Source: Acidobacteriota bacterium (GTDB lineage: Bacteria; Acidobacteriota; Blastocatellia; RBC074). Taken from it: 64,000 nucleotides of DNA. The notes beneath the pieces were generated by a model. It was not told the origin of the DNA, ran no database searches, and was given only the letters and a program-made list of their open reading frames with translations. The position numbers and the translations under genes were made by a program. The stretch lies in NCBI GenBank assembly GCA_016710075.1, contig JADJLO010000007.1, positions 186,001 to 250,000 on the forward strand, read 5' to 3'. This document shows, piece by piece, positions 24,649 through 34,820 of this stretch (position 1 is its first letter; each line of letters starts with the position of its first letter).

Positions 24649-27600
24649 TTATGGGACGATGTTCAATCTCTCCTGTCGTTTCCTGCCCACAATCAGCTTT
24701 GAGCCCTCGAGCCTGGATTGAGGTGCCTCATTAATTGTGAAGCTGCTGAATGCCAGCGAGGTCGATCTGCCGGATTTGCCTGTGACACGGAACCTCAGAT
24801 TGAGCAGCGTGCCGGAGCCTGCGATGGGTCTGGTACCGAAAGCAGAGACTCTCAGGTTGCCCAATCCGGGATTGACGGTGATGGCCATCTCGCGGCTCAG
24901 TGTGGAGGTTGAATTGAATGCCGCGTCCTTGAATTCGAGCACGCTTTGGTCAAAGGACATCTCGAAATCGTAGGAAATTGCGTTGCTGCCGGCCAGACCA
25001 TCGACTGTGATCGGAACGATAAGCACCGAGCCAGACTCCGGATTTCGATCAAATTCCGGGATGAAGATCCTGGTTGACTCCCTGTGAGCCATGACGGTTT
25101 TGGCCGCCGCGAGCTGAAGGTTAGGGGCAGCCCAGTTGCCCGAGACATCGCCGACGAGAATCGCGTTGAAGTCCTGATTCAATTGGTCGGCCGTCAGAGT
25201 CGGATAGCTCCTGTTTACGGGCGAGAACTTCCACGTGCCCGCCATGCTCTGCTGGTTGGTGATCCCGACGGCATATTGAGCGATCATGGCCGCATCGAAT
25301 GAAGAGAGAGATCCGTCGTTGCTCGCGTCGCCCGCGGTCCGCTGGCAATCCGAAAGGGTGATCAAGCCGACGGCGTGCTGAGCTACCAGCGCCGCATCGT
25401 AGGAGTTGATGCCGTTGACCGAGCCCGACTTCGCCGGGGTCAGCGTGTATGGCCCGGCGCCCAGATTGCTCAAAACATATTTCCCGACACTGTCCGTGGT
25501 GATTGATCCGGTACTTGCTCCGCTCAGATTGACGGTCACGCCCGGAACCTTGACCGGTGTTACGGCCGCACAGTAGTTGACGGTCCCGCTGATGGTCCTG
25601 CCCGAGACGCAGAAGCGTCCGTTGGTCGTTGCCGCACAGGGTTCGCCTTCATTGAAGCGGATCAGCGAAAAGCTCAGATCGCTGCAGGCGGCAATGTTGC
25701 CGATGATGTCGAACTTCAGATTGAGCAGCGTTCCGGCGCCGGTCAGAACCTGTGAGCCGTAGGCCGATATCCGAATCTCGCCTGGTGTGGCGACATTGCC
25801 GATGACTGACATGGACCCGCTGATCGTGCTGGCGTTGTCGACCGGATTGCTTAGCGGGCGGAGTACGGCCGGGTTGTAATTCAATATCGCGTCGTAGGCG
25901 ATGACACCCTTACCTGTCAGATCCGTCACAGTGATCGGCACTGTCAGGCTCCCGCCCGAATTGCCCGATAATGTGCCTGAGATTGAAGCCCGAATGCAGT
26001 TGGCCGTGTTGACCGTGTAGACGGATGTCAGGACATCCGTGCAACCTGACTTGCTGATGGTGATCGGCCCGGTTGCGGCCGAATATGGAACGGTCGTTGT
26101 GATCGTCGTGTCGTTGACGATTGTGAATGTCGCCGATGCGTTATTGCTGAATTTGACGCTGCTCACACCGGTAAAGCCGCTGCCGGTGATCGTGACTGCA
26201 GAGCCCGGAGTTCCCGATGTCGAACTCAGGCTGGTGAAGGTCGTGCAGGCTTGAACAGTAAGCTCGACCTGCTGCCCAGGCAGGGACGAGAGGCTGGAAT
26301 TGTCTGTCTGGCCGAAAGTCCCGGTAGAGGCGATCGGTTGATCGGAAGTGACCGAGACATAGCCGCCGCTTTGACCGGCAGACTGGCCGACCATCTGGGA
26401 GAGCAGCCTTGTGACGGCGCCTTTTGCCGGCATCTGAATGGTTGTACTGCCTGTCTCGCTGCCGTCGGCGCGCATGACCTTGACGATCACATTAGCCTGT
26501 TGATCTCCGGGGTTGAAGAACGAAAGCCGCGTGAAACTGCCTGCCTGATTGCTGACCTGCGCGAAGACGAGCGAGCGTGAAGCAGTGCTCTCAAGCGGCA
26601 GAATTGTGCGGTAATTGTTGCCGGTGGCTGAATCGCGCAGGCCAAGCTCGCCGACGATGCCGGAGATGCTGCTCTCGACGACAAGTCCGCCTGTTGCTGC
26701 AGTGCCCGAATTGAGTCCGAACAACTGGCCCACGTCCAGACGCTGCTGCTCACCGGAGTTGAGTGTTTTGTTGACAGGGGCACCGACATTGCCCCCGGTC
26801 TCGTTCAGCAGACGCAGAGTCAGCGCCGCAGCCGAAGTCGTCGGGTTGACCAGCGTCAGCTCGGCCGTGCCGCCTGAGCCGGTGAGAACCTGCGGGCCAT
26901 AGAGTTTAACCGGCGTATCCGATCCGCTCTGCCACAACTGACCGCTGGTCGTCGCCATTGAATTCGTCGACTTCAGCAACCCTGCGGCCACCAGGCGCTG
27001 ATCGCTGTTGATCAGCAGGTATCCTTTGAACGGTGCAGTCAGATTGGGGAAGAGCTCAGTGATCGAGTCAGCAAGAGCGCCCTTCGCACCAAGTGATGTT
27101 TCGTATGTTCCGGCCAGGCTTCCGTTTGAGCTGTGCAGTTCCAGCCGCAGATTCGTATTGAAGTTTGCTGTGTTGGCCAGATGAATCTCAGTCGTCCAGG
27201 CGGAATCGAGTTCGATGTCAGGTAGAATTAGCCGCGGCCAGTTGACGGCCGGAATGGCCAGCCCGTCCTGTCGCCCGTTGTCCCCGAATGTTTCATATCC
27301 AATCACGGGGCCGGCGGTCGACGTTGCCTGCATCCACCCGCTGTCATTGCTTACCTGGAAAAGATCAGTCACCGCTTTAACCACCTGCCGCAACGATGGA
27401 ATCGTGAAGCCGGCGGGAGCGGGGTTTCCGGTTGACTCTGAACCAACGGGCCCATAATCATTAACTGTCAAATTAGCGCTTCCGGCGGTCGGGTTGATGA
27501 AGGTCAAACCTGGGTTGAACGTTGAATTAATCACAGGGAAATTCAGCCGGCGGGCAGGGAACGGTCCCGTTACGGCCAGAGTGTAGTAACTCGCAAGGCC

Positions 27601-30600
27601 GTTGACCCGCGTCGTGGCTTTCTTGTTCGCAAGGTCCAGAGTCGTCGGCAGAACCTCGATCCTTCCTGTCTCCGGGTAGAACGCGATGATCTTCAGATTC
27701 GCTTCATTGAAATTCGGATCGTCCGGCAGATCACGCGTTCCATAATGCAGCGTCAGATCAGCCCCGAAAGTTCCATCGGCCGGAATCGGAGGATCGAACT
27801 GCCAGACTGCGTTGACTCCAAGCAGGTTCTGTAGTTCGGCAACACCCGCATTCTTCTCAGTCATAGCTTCCAGATGAGCCATGCCTGAAATCAGAATAAG
27901 CTTCGGATTTGAAAGTGCGGTGGAGACAAAATCAGAGCCATTGCGAACGAACTTCTCCGTGCGATTGATCTGATTCTGCACATTGGTCAGGTCCACTCCG
28001 AGTGCGCTTGCCACTCCGGTAATCCCCGCCGGAATTTGTATTGCAGGACTCGCAATTTTGTTATAAGCCAGGTCCGGCTTTGCATATGTAGCGCAATCCT
28101 TACTATACGAATTGCAATCAGGAGGGCTACTGAGAGTGTAAGTCACGTTGAAAGAGACGGCATTGATGGGAAGAGTAAATGTGAATTTGCCGGGTGAGCC
28201 GGGAGGCGTTACGCCATGATCCCCTTTTGCAAAATCCGCTAAGGTGTGGTGCTTTTGTTCTGTTGTGCCGTCATCCTTCTGGATTTCCACAACTCCAGTC
28301 AATCTGCTGGAGGGGCGGTCTGCATTGTATTCAAGCGAATAGCCGATCTCTACATCATTGCCGCGGGTAAAAGACAAAGTGGTTGGCGGCGAATGGGCGA
28401 GTAGCTTCAACCTGTCGATAGTCCATTCATCAGGTTCGGAATAAAATTCCTCATTCCCAACGTCCGTGACGATATGAGCCCTCCATTCCCAGAAATCGGA
28501 ATTGGCGAGAACCTCCTGATTAAACACATAAATATATACCTGCTTCTGCCGCCCTCCGGTAATCTTAGCAGAATTTGAAGTCGCGCCGACGGCCCCGGGC
28601 ACACCCTTCTTTTTACCCAGCTTCTCCAGGTAGAGTGTCCCATTCGAACTCCATAAATCATAAGTCACGCGAAAAAGCATGACTTCACCGCTGAAAATAT
28701 CCAGACCGGCATCGATCCATTTGTTGGCCAGGAGGCGTTTGGTACCGGGCCAGGGTTTAAAAGCGGTATCAGGTTCGCCGGTATCTCTGGTTCCGAACTC
28801 GATCTTCACATTGCTGCGAACGTATCCGATAGCATCCACTGCAAGCAGCGCCGGTGTGGACGTGTTTGAATCGAACAGACCGACGCGGATCTGGATCCTG
28901 CTGCTCACCGAGGGGATCCTGATATCGAGCTGGACGTCTTTCTGGAGCTGTTCGCCCGCTGACATCTGCACCGGGATGACAAGCCTTGCATCGTCGCCGT
29001 TCGGCTTCTGCAGAGAAAGAGGGTTATTGGGGATGGAGACGTCGTAAGCGGCGACGATCAGGTATCCCCCATTGTTGTCGCTGGTCAGTCGGAAACGGAT
29101 ATCTCCCAAAAAGCTGATATTGGTCGGTGTCGCGGGCCTGGGGAGCAATGTCTCGTTCGGCGAATTGACTCCGTCTACCCTCGGGTTTTCCACCAGGACC
29201 TTGTCGCCGGCCGATCCTCCGCAGACTGAAAACTGCGAGGTCGTCCCTTCACTCGACAGCGCTGCTGTCGCCGTGACAATCACGCCTGATGGCGGATTGA
29301 ACGGGGCGGTGAAGTTGACCATGCCGGATCCATTGGTAGTCACCTCATGCCAGCCCAGGAGATTCTTGCCCTCGCCGCTCCCCGACGGATCGCAGGCATC
29401 GTTGCCGAAATACTCGATCGCATAAGTTGTGTTCGCCTGGCCGGTCAGCGTGCCGTCGACCTGTATTTTGCCTAAAATATTTGAAACGTTGATCACAGGC
29501 GGCTGTGGCGCGGAGGAATTCGCGACTTTGATACCCAGCCCATCGTTATCGAAGATTGAATTGGATCTGATCAGTGTTTTCGTGACGCTCGCATCCACAT
29601 AGATGCCGTCGCTGCCGTTGAAAGCGATCACGTTATTTGGTTTTTCATTGGGAGTGCCGGGTGAGAGCCCTATGCTATTTGAAGCAGCGCTTGCATAGAG
29701 GGCAATTCCGTAGCCTCCATTCTTGAGAGCGCTTGTCCCGTTGATCTGGGTGCCGATGTAGTTGCCCGAGACGGTATTGTTGTTTGAATAGATACTGATA
29801 CCGTTGTTTTTATTTCCGGATATGACGTTGGAGGTATCAGAAGACACGCCGCCAATGTCGTTATATAGCGCCTCGGCGCCAGTGATTTGGATGCCGTAGC
29901 CGTTGGCCAGCGCGGCGGTGCCTGCCAGATTGGTTCCAATCAGATTATTCCGTACATTATTCTCTTTTGCCCTGGAGATGTTGATCCCGTAGTAAGGGCA
30001 GGCTGAGATTAGATTTCTCGAGGCCGGCGTGGTTCCGCCGATGGTGTTTTTTTGCGAGAGGTAAGTCACACCGTCATCGATCGCATAGGCGACATTTATC
30101 CCATAGGAAGACGCACCGCCGGTTCCGAGGGCGGCCATCCCCGTGGCGTCCGTTCCCAGTTTGTTGCCCTGGATCAACGTGCTGTCACCGGAGTAGAGCG
30201 CGATCAGCGCGACCTGGCGGTTGCCGGATATGAGGTTACCCGCACCCGCAGCCGTTCCGCCGATCGTAATGTTGAGCCCGCGGAAAACTTCGATGCCGTT
30301 CCTGGTGGTTCCAAGTGCCTCCGTCCCTGTCGAGTTAGTGCCGATGAAATTACCCAGAATTTTTATCCCTGAAGTGATTTTGTCATCGAAATCCGTGTCG
30401 ATTTCAATATTGGAGCTGGGAAAGCCTGAGATCACGTTACCGGCTGCGGCTGTCGTGCCGCCGATCGTGTGATCAGAGCCGTTGACGTAGATGCCTGATG
30501 AGCCGGCGGTCCCGACAATCTGGGAGCCTGTGGCATCAGTTCCCACATAGTTGCCTTCAATAATGTGGCCGCTGTCGCCCAGTGCGATGGCCTTGGTTGT

Positions 30601-32346
30601 ATATCTATTCAACGCCATACCGCGGATGGTGGTGTTTGTTCCATAGACCGAAAGTCCAACTGTATGCCCGTTGCCGTATATTTCGACATGGCCCTGACTC
30701 GTTCCATCTATCGTGACCGTTTCGCCGATATGCGTCCCGCCGCCGCCGAAAATTGTGCCGTAAACTGTTTTATTGATGCTGAAATTGATCTGGTCGGCGC
30801 CTGGACTTGCATTAGCTTCCTGGATTGCGGCGTAGAGAGTGCAGAGGCGGCCGGTGGATGGCGGCGTCTCGCATTTGCCGTCACCGGGTGTGTAATCCTG
30901 GTATTGGATATCGGAATTGACGGTAAAGATCTTCATCGGCGCGCTCGGGCTCACCGTGAGCGAAGTTTCGCCGCCGTCTTTGAGCACTACGAGGTCGCTG
31001 AGAGCGTCAGCATTCAAACGCATCGGCAGCACAGCGGCGGGCTCGCCTGTGATCTCCAGCGAGACGATCTCGCGCGGCGGATCTGCAGTTTCCGGCAGAT
31101 TCGCTGAATTGAGATATTGCGGAGCGATGACCGCTTCGCTCATGACCAGGTGAAGTTGCCTTGCATTCTGATCCAATACAATCAGGTCATCGAAGGGCCG
31201 GCTGGATACTTTTGTTGCAAGGATTTTTGCCGGCCGATCACGAGCGGCGAGGAGTGACTGGTTTAATTGAATCGAGCCAACCAGTTCGCCCCAGCGCCCG
31301 CCTGCAGCCCGACGCTTCATCACGCGCATAACGCCGTCTCTTGCCAGCAGGGAGATCTCCATTCTGGGATCGCCTGTGAAATGACCCGCCGCCAGGGATT
31401 CAATTTGCCAGGGCAGTTCGACCGGCTCGATAACTGGAGGCCGCACAGGCGGCGCAAGCGACCTGTCCATCGCAAGCCTTCGATCCCGGCCGTGTATGAT
31501 CATCAGGACGTGGCCGGCGGCAACCGACAGATCGACATCCGAATCATCGTCGAAGTGACCCGTTGCCATGGAGGTGGCCGGGTATGGAATAGCGATTCGC
31601 TCCGGCGCGCCGCTCAGCGCGCCTTTGGGGGATTCAAATACCATCAACTGTGCGCCTTGCGGCCCGATGACCGTCACCATCACGTCCAACAGGCCGTCGG
31701 CGCGATTGATCTCGCTCACAGTCATTGCCGTGACGATCCCAGGCAGATCGATGAATTCCGGCGGGTTGAATCCGCCGATGCCATCTCCCGTCAACCAGCA
31801 GATCTGTGAACCGCTCCGCGATGCCATCGCGATGTCCTGATGCCCGTCCGCGTTGAAATCTCCGATCCCTAAAAAATCAGGCGATAATGGGACTGCCATG
31901 ACACGCGCCGGCGATAGAAAAGGCGCATCCGTAAAAGCTCCCTGAGCCTTCCTCATCTGAGCTGCCGGCGCATTCGGATATATTGCATCAGCATTCCCGC
32001 GATGGAGCATCAGCAAGCCGCCTCCCGGAATCTGGTAGGCACTCACAATATCTGCCACGCCATCCCCGTCGATGTCGCCTGAGGCCAGCGCCAGCGCCTT
32101 CGCATCGCTCATCAGCATCTGCTCAGATCCGGCGCCTTCAACACCGCTCCTCAGATCCCTGCCATCCTTAAAATTGATCCAGGGATTTCCCTTGCCGGAG
32201 GATTTCAAGGTTACCTCAGCGCTCACCTGCTGCCTGGATGCCTGACCGGCGGAAACAGCATTAATCCTGATCAGCTTCAGGGATCCGAACAAAAACAATC
32301 CTGAAACCATAATAAAGAAAGAGGAAATTAATAAGAGCTTTTTCAT
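24649..32346 (-). CDS. Giant multidomain secreted protein (FG-GAP, beta-helix, TIG, cohesin-like, dockerin-like)
   Basis: A 2565-residue secreted protein with a signal peptide (residues ~1-36) and GGGAGGG before the ATG. Domains in order: FG-GAP/VCBS repeats (~80-450, e.g. GDIDGDGVADIV, GDFNADGHQDIA); a CSLREA-like segment (~482-525); a right-handed parallel beta-helix (~530-950, repeated IGGT...NVISGN); Ig-like and low-similarity regions; a TIG/IPT domain (~2030-2105); a cohesin-like domain (~2120-2230); a carboxypeptidase-regulatory-like domain; a dockerin-like pair (INSYDAALVAQHAVG ~2309, SSFDAAMIAQYAVG ~2350); and a second cohesin-like domain (~2440-2550). Probably surface-attached or released, with adhesion or glycan-binding roles inferred from the domains. 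It has no sortase or PEP-CTERM tail. Confidence 0.85.
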   Translation of the reverse strand: MKKLLLISSFFIMVSGLFLFGSLKLIRINAVSAGQASRQQVSAEVTLKSSGKGNPWINFKDGRDLRSGVEGAGSEQMLMSDAKALALASGDIDGDGVADIVSAYQIPGGGLLMLHRGNADAIYPNAPAAQMRKAQGAFTDAPFLSPARVMAVPLSPDFLGIGDFNADGHQDIAMASRSGSQICWLTGDGIGGFNPPEFIDLPGIVTAMTVSEINRADGLLDVMVTVIGPQGAQLMVFESPKGALSGAPERIAIPYPATSMATGHFDDDSDVDLSVAAGHVLMIIHGRDRRLAMDRSLAPPVRPPVIEPVELPWQIESLAAGHFTGDPRMEISLLARDGVMRVMKRRAAGGRWGELVGSIQLNQSLLAARDRPAKILATKVSSRPFDDLIVLDQNARQLHLVMSEAVIAPQYLNSANLPETADPPREIVSLEITGEPAAVLPMRLNADALSDLVVLKDGGETSLTVSPSAPMKIFTVNSDIQYQDYTPGDGKCETPPSTGRLCTLYAAIQEANASPGADQINFSINKTVYGTIFGGGGTHIGETVTIDGTSQGHVEIYGNGHTVGLSVYGTNTTIRGMALNRYTTKAIALGDSGHIIEGNYVGTDATGSQIVGTAGSSGIYVNGSDHTIGGTTAAAGNVISGFPSSNIEIDTDFDDKITSGIKILGNFIGTNSTGTEALGTTRNGIEVFRGLNITIGGTAAGAGNLISGNRQVALIALYSGDSTLIQGNKLGTDATGMAALGTGGASSYGINVAYAIDDGVTYLSQKNTIGGTTPASRNLISACPYYGINISRAKENNVRNNLIGTNLAGTAALANGYGIQITGAEALYNDIGGVSSDTSNVISGNKNNGISIYSNNNTVSGNYIGTQINGTSALKNGGYGIALYASAASNSIGLSPGTPNEKPNNVIAFNGSDGIYVDASVTKTLIRSNSIFDNDGLGIKVANSSAPQPPVINVSNILGKIQVDGTLTGQANTTYAIEYFGNDACDPSGSGEGKNLLGWHEVTTNGSGMVNFTAPFNPPSGVIVTATAALSSEGTTSQFSVCGGSAGDKVLVENPRVDGVNSPNETLLPRPATPTNISFLGDIRFRLTSDNNGGYLIVAAYDVSIPNNPLSLQKPNGDDARLVIPVQMSAGEQLQKDVQLDIRIPSVSSRIQIRVGLFDSNTSTPALLAVDAIGYVRSNVKIEFGTRDTGEPDTAFKPWPGTKRLLANKWIDAGLDIFSGEVMLFRVTYDLWSSNGTLYLEKLGKKKGVPGAVGATSNSAKITGGRQKQVYIYVFNQEVLANSDFWEWRAHIVTDVGNEEFYSEPDEWTIDRLKLLAHSPPTTLSFTRGNDVEIGYSLEYNADRPSSRLTGVVEIQKDDGTTEQKHHTLADFAKGDHGVTPPGSPGKFTFTLPINAVSFNVTYTLSSPPDCNSYSKDCATYAKPDLAYNKIASPAIQIPAGITGVASALGVDLTNVQNQINRTEKFVRNGSDFVSTALSNPKLILISGMAHLEAMTEKNAGVAELQNLLGVNAVWQFDPPIPADGTFGADLTLHYGTRDLPDDPNFNEANLKIIAFYPETGRIEVLPTTLDLANKKATTRVNGLASYYTLAVTGPFPARRLNFPVINSTFNPGLTFINPTAGSANLTVNDYGPVGSESTGNPAPAGFTIPSLRQVVKAVTDLFQVSNDSGWMQATSTAGPVIGYETFGDNGRQDGLAIPAVNWPRLILPDIELDSAWTTEIHLANTANFNTNLRLELHSSNGSLAGTYETSLGAKGALADSITELFPNLTAPFKGYLLINSDQRLVAAGLLKSTNSMATTSGQLWQSGSDTPVKLYGPQVLTGSGGTAELTLVNPTTSAAALTLRLLNETGGNVGAPVNKTLNSGEQQRLDVGQLFGLNSGTAATGGLVVESSISGIVGELGLRDSATGNNYRTILPLESTASRSLVFAQVSNQAGSFTRLSFFNPGDQQANVIVKVMRADGSETGSTTIQMPAKGAVTRLLSQMVGQSAGQSGGYVSVTSDQPIASTGTFGQTDNSSLSSLPGQQVELTVQACTTFTSLSSTSGTPGSAVTITGSGFTGVSSVKFSNNASATFTIVNDTTITTTVPYSAATGPITISKSGCTDVLTSVYTVNTANCIRASISGTLSGNSGGSLTVPITVTDLTGKGVIAYDAILNYNPAVLRPLSNPVDNASTISGSMSVIGNVATPGEIRISAYGSQVLTGAGTLLNLKFDIIGNIAACSDLSFSLIRFNEGEPCAATTNGRFCVSGRTISGTVNYCAAVTPVKVPGVTVNLSGASTGSITTDSVGKYVLSNLGAGPYTLTPAKSGSVNGINSYDAALVAQHAVGLITLSDCQRTAGDASNDGSLSSFDAAMIAQYAVGITNQQSMAGTWKFSPVNRSYPTLTADQLNQDFNAILVGDVSGNWAAPNLQLAAAKTVMAHRESTRIFIPEFDRNPESGSVLIVPITVDGLAGSNAISYDFEMSFDQSVLEFKDAAFNSTSTLSREMAITVNPGLGNLRVSAFGTRPIAGSGTLLNLRFRVTGKSGRSTSLAFSSFTINEAPQSRLEGSKLIVGRKRQERLNIVP

Positions 32347-32581
32347 ACGCCCTCCCGGGATAGTCGCTGATCCGATCGGCAGGCAATCCTGTGCAAGGTA
32401 TTAAGGTCTATCTGAAGGGAAATCCTTCCTTTGCTTTCATTTCTTTAACGCAAAATCCGTACCTCTGGTTTTGCCCGGGTTAATGTGTATCAGAATGGGG
32501 AAAAAGTGGCCCTGAGAGGCGGGCAGATGAGGAAAAGTTCTCATCCGGGCAGTTGGCGTGTGTAAAATCACTCAGGAAGAA
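32347..32581. other. Upstream region of the giant secreted gene
   Basis: About 235 bases upstream of the giant gene with no credible coding frame. Apart from the ribosome site and some AT-rich stretches that could hold its promoter, I see no defined structure. The heptad array follows. Confidence 0.4.
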
Positions 32582-32788
32582 GAATGGAGAATGCAGAATG
32601 CAGAATGCAGAATGAAGAATGAAGAATGAAGAATGGTTTGAATGTGCACTAAGGATTGATTAGCCAGACTCAGTGGCTTTAACAGATTGAATCAATAATC
32701 TGCATTCTTCATTCTGCATTCTCCATTCTGCATTCTCCATTCTGCATTCTCCATTCTCCATTCTCCATTCTTCATTCAAACCATTCTT
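32582..32788. repeat. AGAATGN heptad arrays, inverted pair
   Basis: Left arm 32582-32637: about eight tandem 7-bp units AGAATGG/AGAATGC/AGAATGA. Right arm 32699-32788: about twelve units of the complement (CATTCTC, CATTCTG, CATTCTT). The arms are complementary and enclose a 61-base spacer, so DNA or RNA can form a long hairpin. Read on the minus strand, the array begins immediately after the TAG stop of the DUF1080 gene. Same architecture as the AAAGTTT arrays, with an unrelated unit. Confidence 0.92.
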
Positions 32789-33757
32789 CTATTTTGCAGG
32801 AGTCAGGACAAGGTTTTTATACCAGACCTTGCCGTGATCGCCCTGAAGCATGATCGGGCCGGGAGTACCCTCGGCGCTGTCGATGGCGCCGCCTGTGATG
32901 CCGGGTATCTCTTGCTTGTCAATGACCGTCTGCCCATTGAGGACGACGGTCAACTGGCGACCAATGAAAGTAATCTCGTATTTCTGCCACTCACCGGCCG
33001 GTTTGGCGGCATTGACTTTGGGAGTGATGAATCCGTAGACGCTGCCCATTGAGTGGCTTTCCGCCGGTTTGCCGTAATCGTCGAGGACCTGGACTTCGTG
33101 GCGTCCGCGCAGGTAGATGCCGCTATTGCTGGGCTGGCCGCCATTCTCTTTCGGCAGGGCGAGCTTCAATTCCAGGGTCAGCTTGAAATCCATGAACTTC
33201 TGCTCGGTCATGATATCGACGCAGCCCTTGCTGTTGGTCATGCTGCTGTCTTCGACGCTCCAGCAGCCCGCGGCCTTTTCATTGCGGAGCTTCCATCCGG
33301 CCAGATCCCTGCCGTTAAAAATCTGGACAGGCTGGCCCCATTTTACCTTTCCGGCTTTGAGCGCCGGCGCCGGCACGCCGGACCAGGTAATTGTCTTTCC
33401 GGCCTCGCTGGTGGTTGTTCCTTCGAGCTTCCTGCCAGTCAGTTTGCCGGAAAAAATCAGATCGTCCTTGCGCATCTCGTATTGCGGCGGCAGGCTGAAA
33501 TTGAGCGCCCCATCCTTGAATTCGATCTGTTTGATCGGGCGGGCGCTGCCGAACCTTCCGACGAAACGGCCCGCAAGTTTGTCGTCCGATCCTTTTGTGA
33601 CTTCAATCCATGAAGTATACGGCCCATCGGAACCCTGAACGACCAGATCCCATCGCCCTGTGATTGCCTCAGCTTTCTGAGCGCTGATGAAAGACTGTGC
33701 CGGCATCAGACTCAAGGTTAATAAACAAAATGAAACCATTATTAGCATTCTGCGCAT
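32789..33757 (-). CDS. DUF1080 (3-keto-disaccharide hydrolase) family exported protein
   Basis: A 322-residue protein with a signal peptide (about residues 1-25, ending SFISAQ). An N-terminal beta domain (~30-135; GRWDLVVQGSDGPYTSWIE) is followed by a DUF1080/3-keto-disaccharide hydrolase concanavalin-like domain (~145-322) with the usual opening FNGRDLAGWK, SNSGIYLRGRHEVQVLD, PAGEWQKYEI and IMLQGDHGKVWYKNLVL. Related proteins act on 3-keto-glycosides in the periplasm; activity here is inferred. GGGAGG lies before the ATG. Heptad arrays flank it: an AGAATGN array begins right after the stop, and an AAAGTTT array lies about 45 bases before the start. Confidence 0.9.
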   Translation of the reverse strand: MRRMLIMVSFCLLTLSLMPAQSFISAQKAEAITGRWDLVVQGSDGPYTSWIEVTKGSDDKLAGRFVGRFGSARPIKQIEFKDGALNFSLPPQYEMRKDDLIFSGKLTGRKLEGTTTSEAGKTITWSGVPAPALKAGKVKWGQPVQIFNGRDLAGWKLRNEKAAGCWSVEDSSMTNSKGCVDIMTEQKFMDFKLTLELKLALPKENGGQPSNSGIYLRGRHEVQVLDDYGKPAESHSMGSVYGFITPKVNAAKPAGEWQKYEITFIGRQLTVVLNGQTVIDKQEIPGITGGAIDSAEGTPGPIMLQGDHGKVWYKNLVLTPAK

Positions 33758-34060
33758 GGTAAAAAACCTCCCGGATTGCTGTGATGATGTGTTTACCGGA
33801 TGAGTTTAAAGTTTAAAGTTAAAAGTTTAAAGAGAAGTCGGGTGAATATAGTCTTTTCAAAAGTCTTTGAACTCCGTTGCGGAGAGTCTTTGATATTGAA
33901 CTTTTACTTTTCCAATCCATAAGCTATGCTCACAGACTTTGAACAGGTCTTATTACAAGGACTTTGTCGATTAATTTTCAAACAAGGAGCAGTTGAAAAC
34001 ACCATTCCTCACAATCGTCGACCCTGATAGTTTGGTGTTTATTCGGCTGAAGTTGCCACA
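33758..34060. other. Divergent intergenic region with heptad array H5
   Basis: A 303-base region between the divergent DUF1080 and GT2 genes. It holds heptad array H5 near the DUF1080 side, then CTCCG-TTG-CGGAG (a small hairpin at about 33873) flanked by two copies of GTCTTTGA, and isolated degenerate units such as GACTTTGAAC. No coding frame. Promoters for both genes must lie here. Confidence 0.5.
33803..33832. repeat. Heptad array H5
   Basis: Four AAAGTTT-type units on the plus strand, which is C-type when read toward the DUF1080 start 45 bases away on the minus strand. Confidence 0.85.
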
Positions 34061-34768
34061 ATGCAAACCCCTGCTTTGCTGTCAATTCTGATGCCCGTAT
34101 TCAACGAGGCGGCTACGATAAATGAGATCATCGCCAAAGTTGAAGCGGTCAACCTTGGCGATGTTCGCAAGGAGCTGATCATCGTTGATGATGGATCGAA
34201 GGACGGGACGCGGGAAATCCTCAAGAATCTGGCTCAGAATTCTCCGCACAAGATCTATTTCCACGGCCAGAACATGGGCAAGGGGGCAGCTCTGCGCACG
34301 GCGCTGACATATGCCACCGGGGATATCATCATCATTCAGGATGCGGATCTGGAGTATGATCCGGCGGAGTACGCCGATCTGATCAAGCCGATTCTCGAAG
34401 GGCGGGCCGACGTGGTTTACGGCTCAAGGCTGTCGGGGGGCAAGGTCTCGCGTGCGTTCAATTTCTGGCATTACATCGGCAACAAGATGCTCACCCTGGT
34501 GACTAACCTGCTTTACAATTCGATCCTTTCGGATATGGAGACCTGCTACAAGGTATTCCGAGCCGATGTCATCAAAAACATGCAGATCAAATCGAACAAG
34601 TTCGATTTCGAGCCGGAGATTACAGCCAAGGTGCTCAAACGCAAATACAAGCTTTACGAGATGTCTATCTCCTACTACGGGCGTGATTTTGCCGAGGGCA
34701 AGAAAATAACCTGGCGTGACGGGTTTGCCGCAATCTGGGCGCTGATCAAGTACCGTTTCATCGATTAA
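34061..34768 (+). CDS. GT2 family glycosyltransferase (DPM1-like)
   Basis: A 235-residue GT-A fold transferase without membrane helices. It begins SILMPVFNEAATINEII, has IIVDDGSKDGT (nucleotide-sugar binding) and DADLEYDP (the metal-binding DxD-like motif), then SRLSGGKVSRAFNFWHY and SDMETCYKVFRADV, which place it with dolichyl- or polyprenyl-phosphate hexose transferases. It probably charges a lipid carrier with a sugar for surface glycan assembly. No clear Shine-Dalgarno precedes the ATG. It converges with a methyltransferase gene 52 bases away; the intervening DNA holds a palindromic hairpin. Confidence 0.9.
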   Translation: MQTPALLSILMPVFNEAATINEIIAKVEAVNLGDVRKELIIVDDGSKDGTREILKNLAQNSPHKIYFHGQNMGKGAALRTALTYATGDIIIIQDADLEYDPAEYADLIKPILEGRADVVYGSRLSGGKVSRAFNFWHYIGNKMLTLVTNLLYNSILSDMETCYKVFRADVIKNMQIKSNKFDFEPEITAKVLKRKYKLYEMSISYYGRDFAEGKKITWRDGFAAIWALIKYRFID

Positions 34769-34796
34769 GCCGGAATCGGCCGCGACTTTTTTCGGA

Positions 34797-34817
34797 AGCA
34801 GTGTCGACGACACTGCT
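34797..34817. terminator. Palindromic hairpin between convergent genes
   Basis: A perfect 10-bp inverted repeat (AGCAGTGTCG and its complement around one central base) lies between the convergent GT2 and methyltransferase genes. A TTTTTT run lies on the plus strand just before it, which serves the short GCCG-GAAT-CGGC stem nearer the GT2 stop. Probably a shared transcription end. Confidence 0.5.
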
Positions 34818-34820
34818 GAC

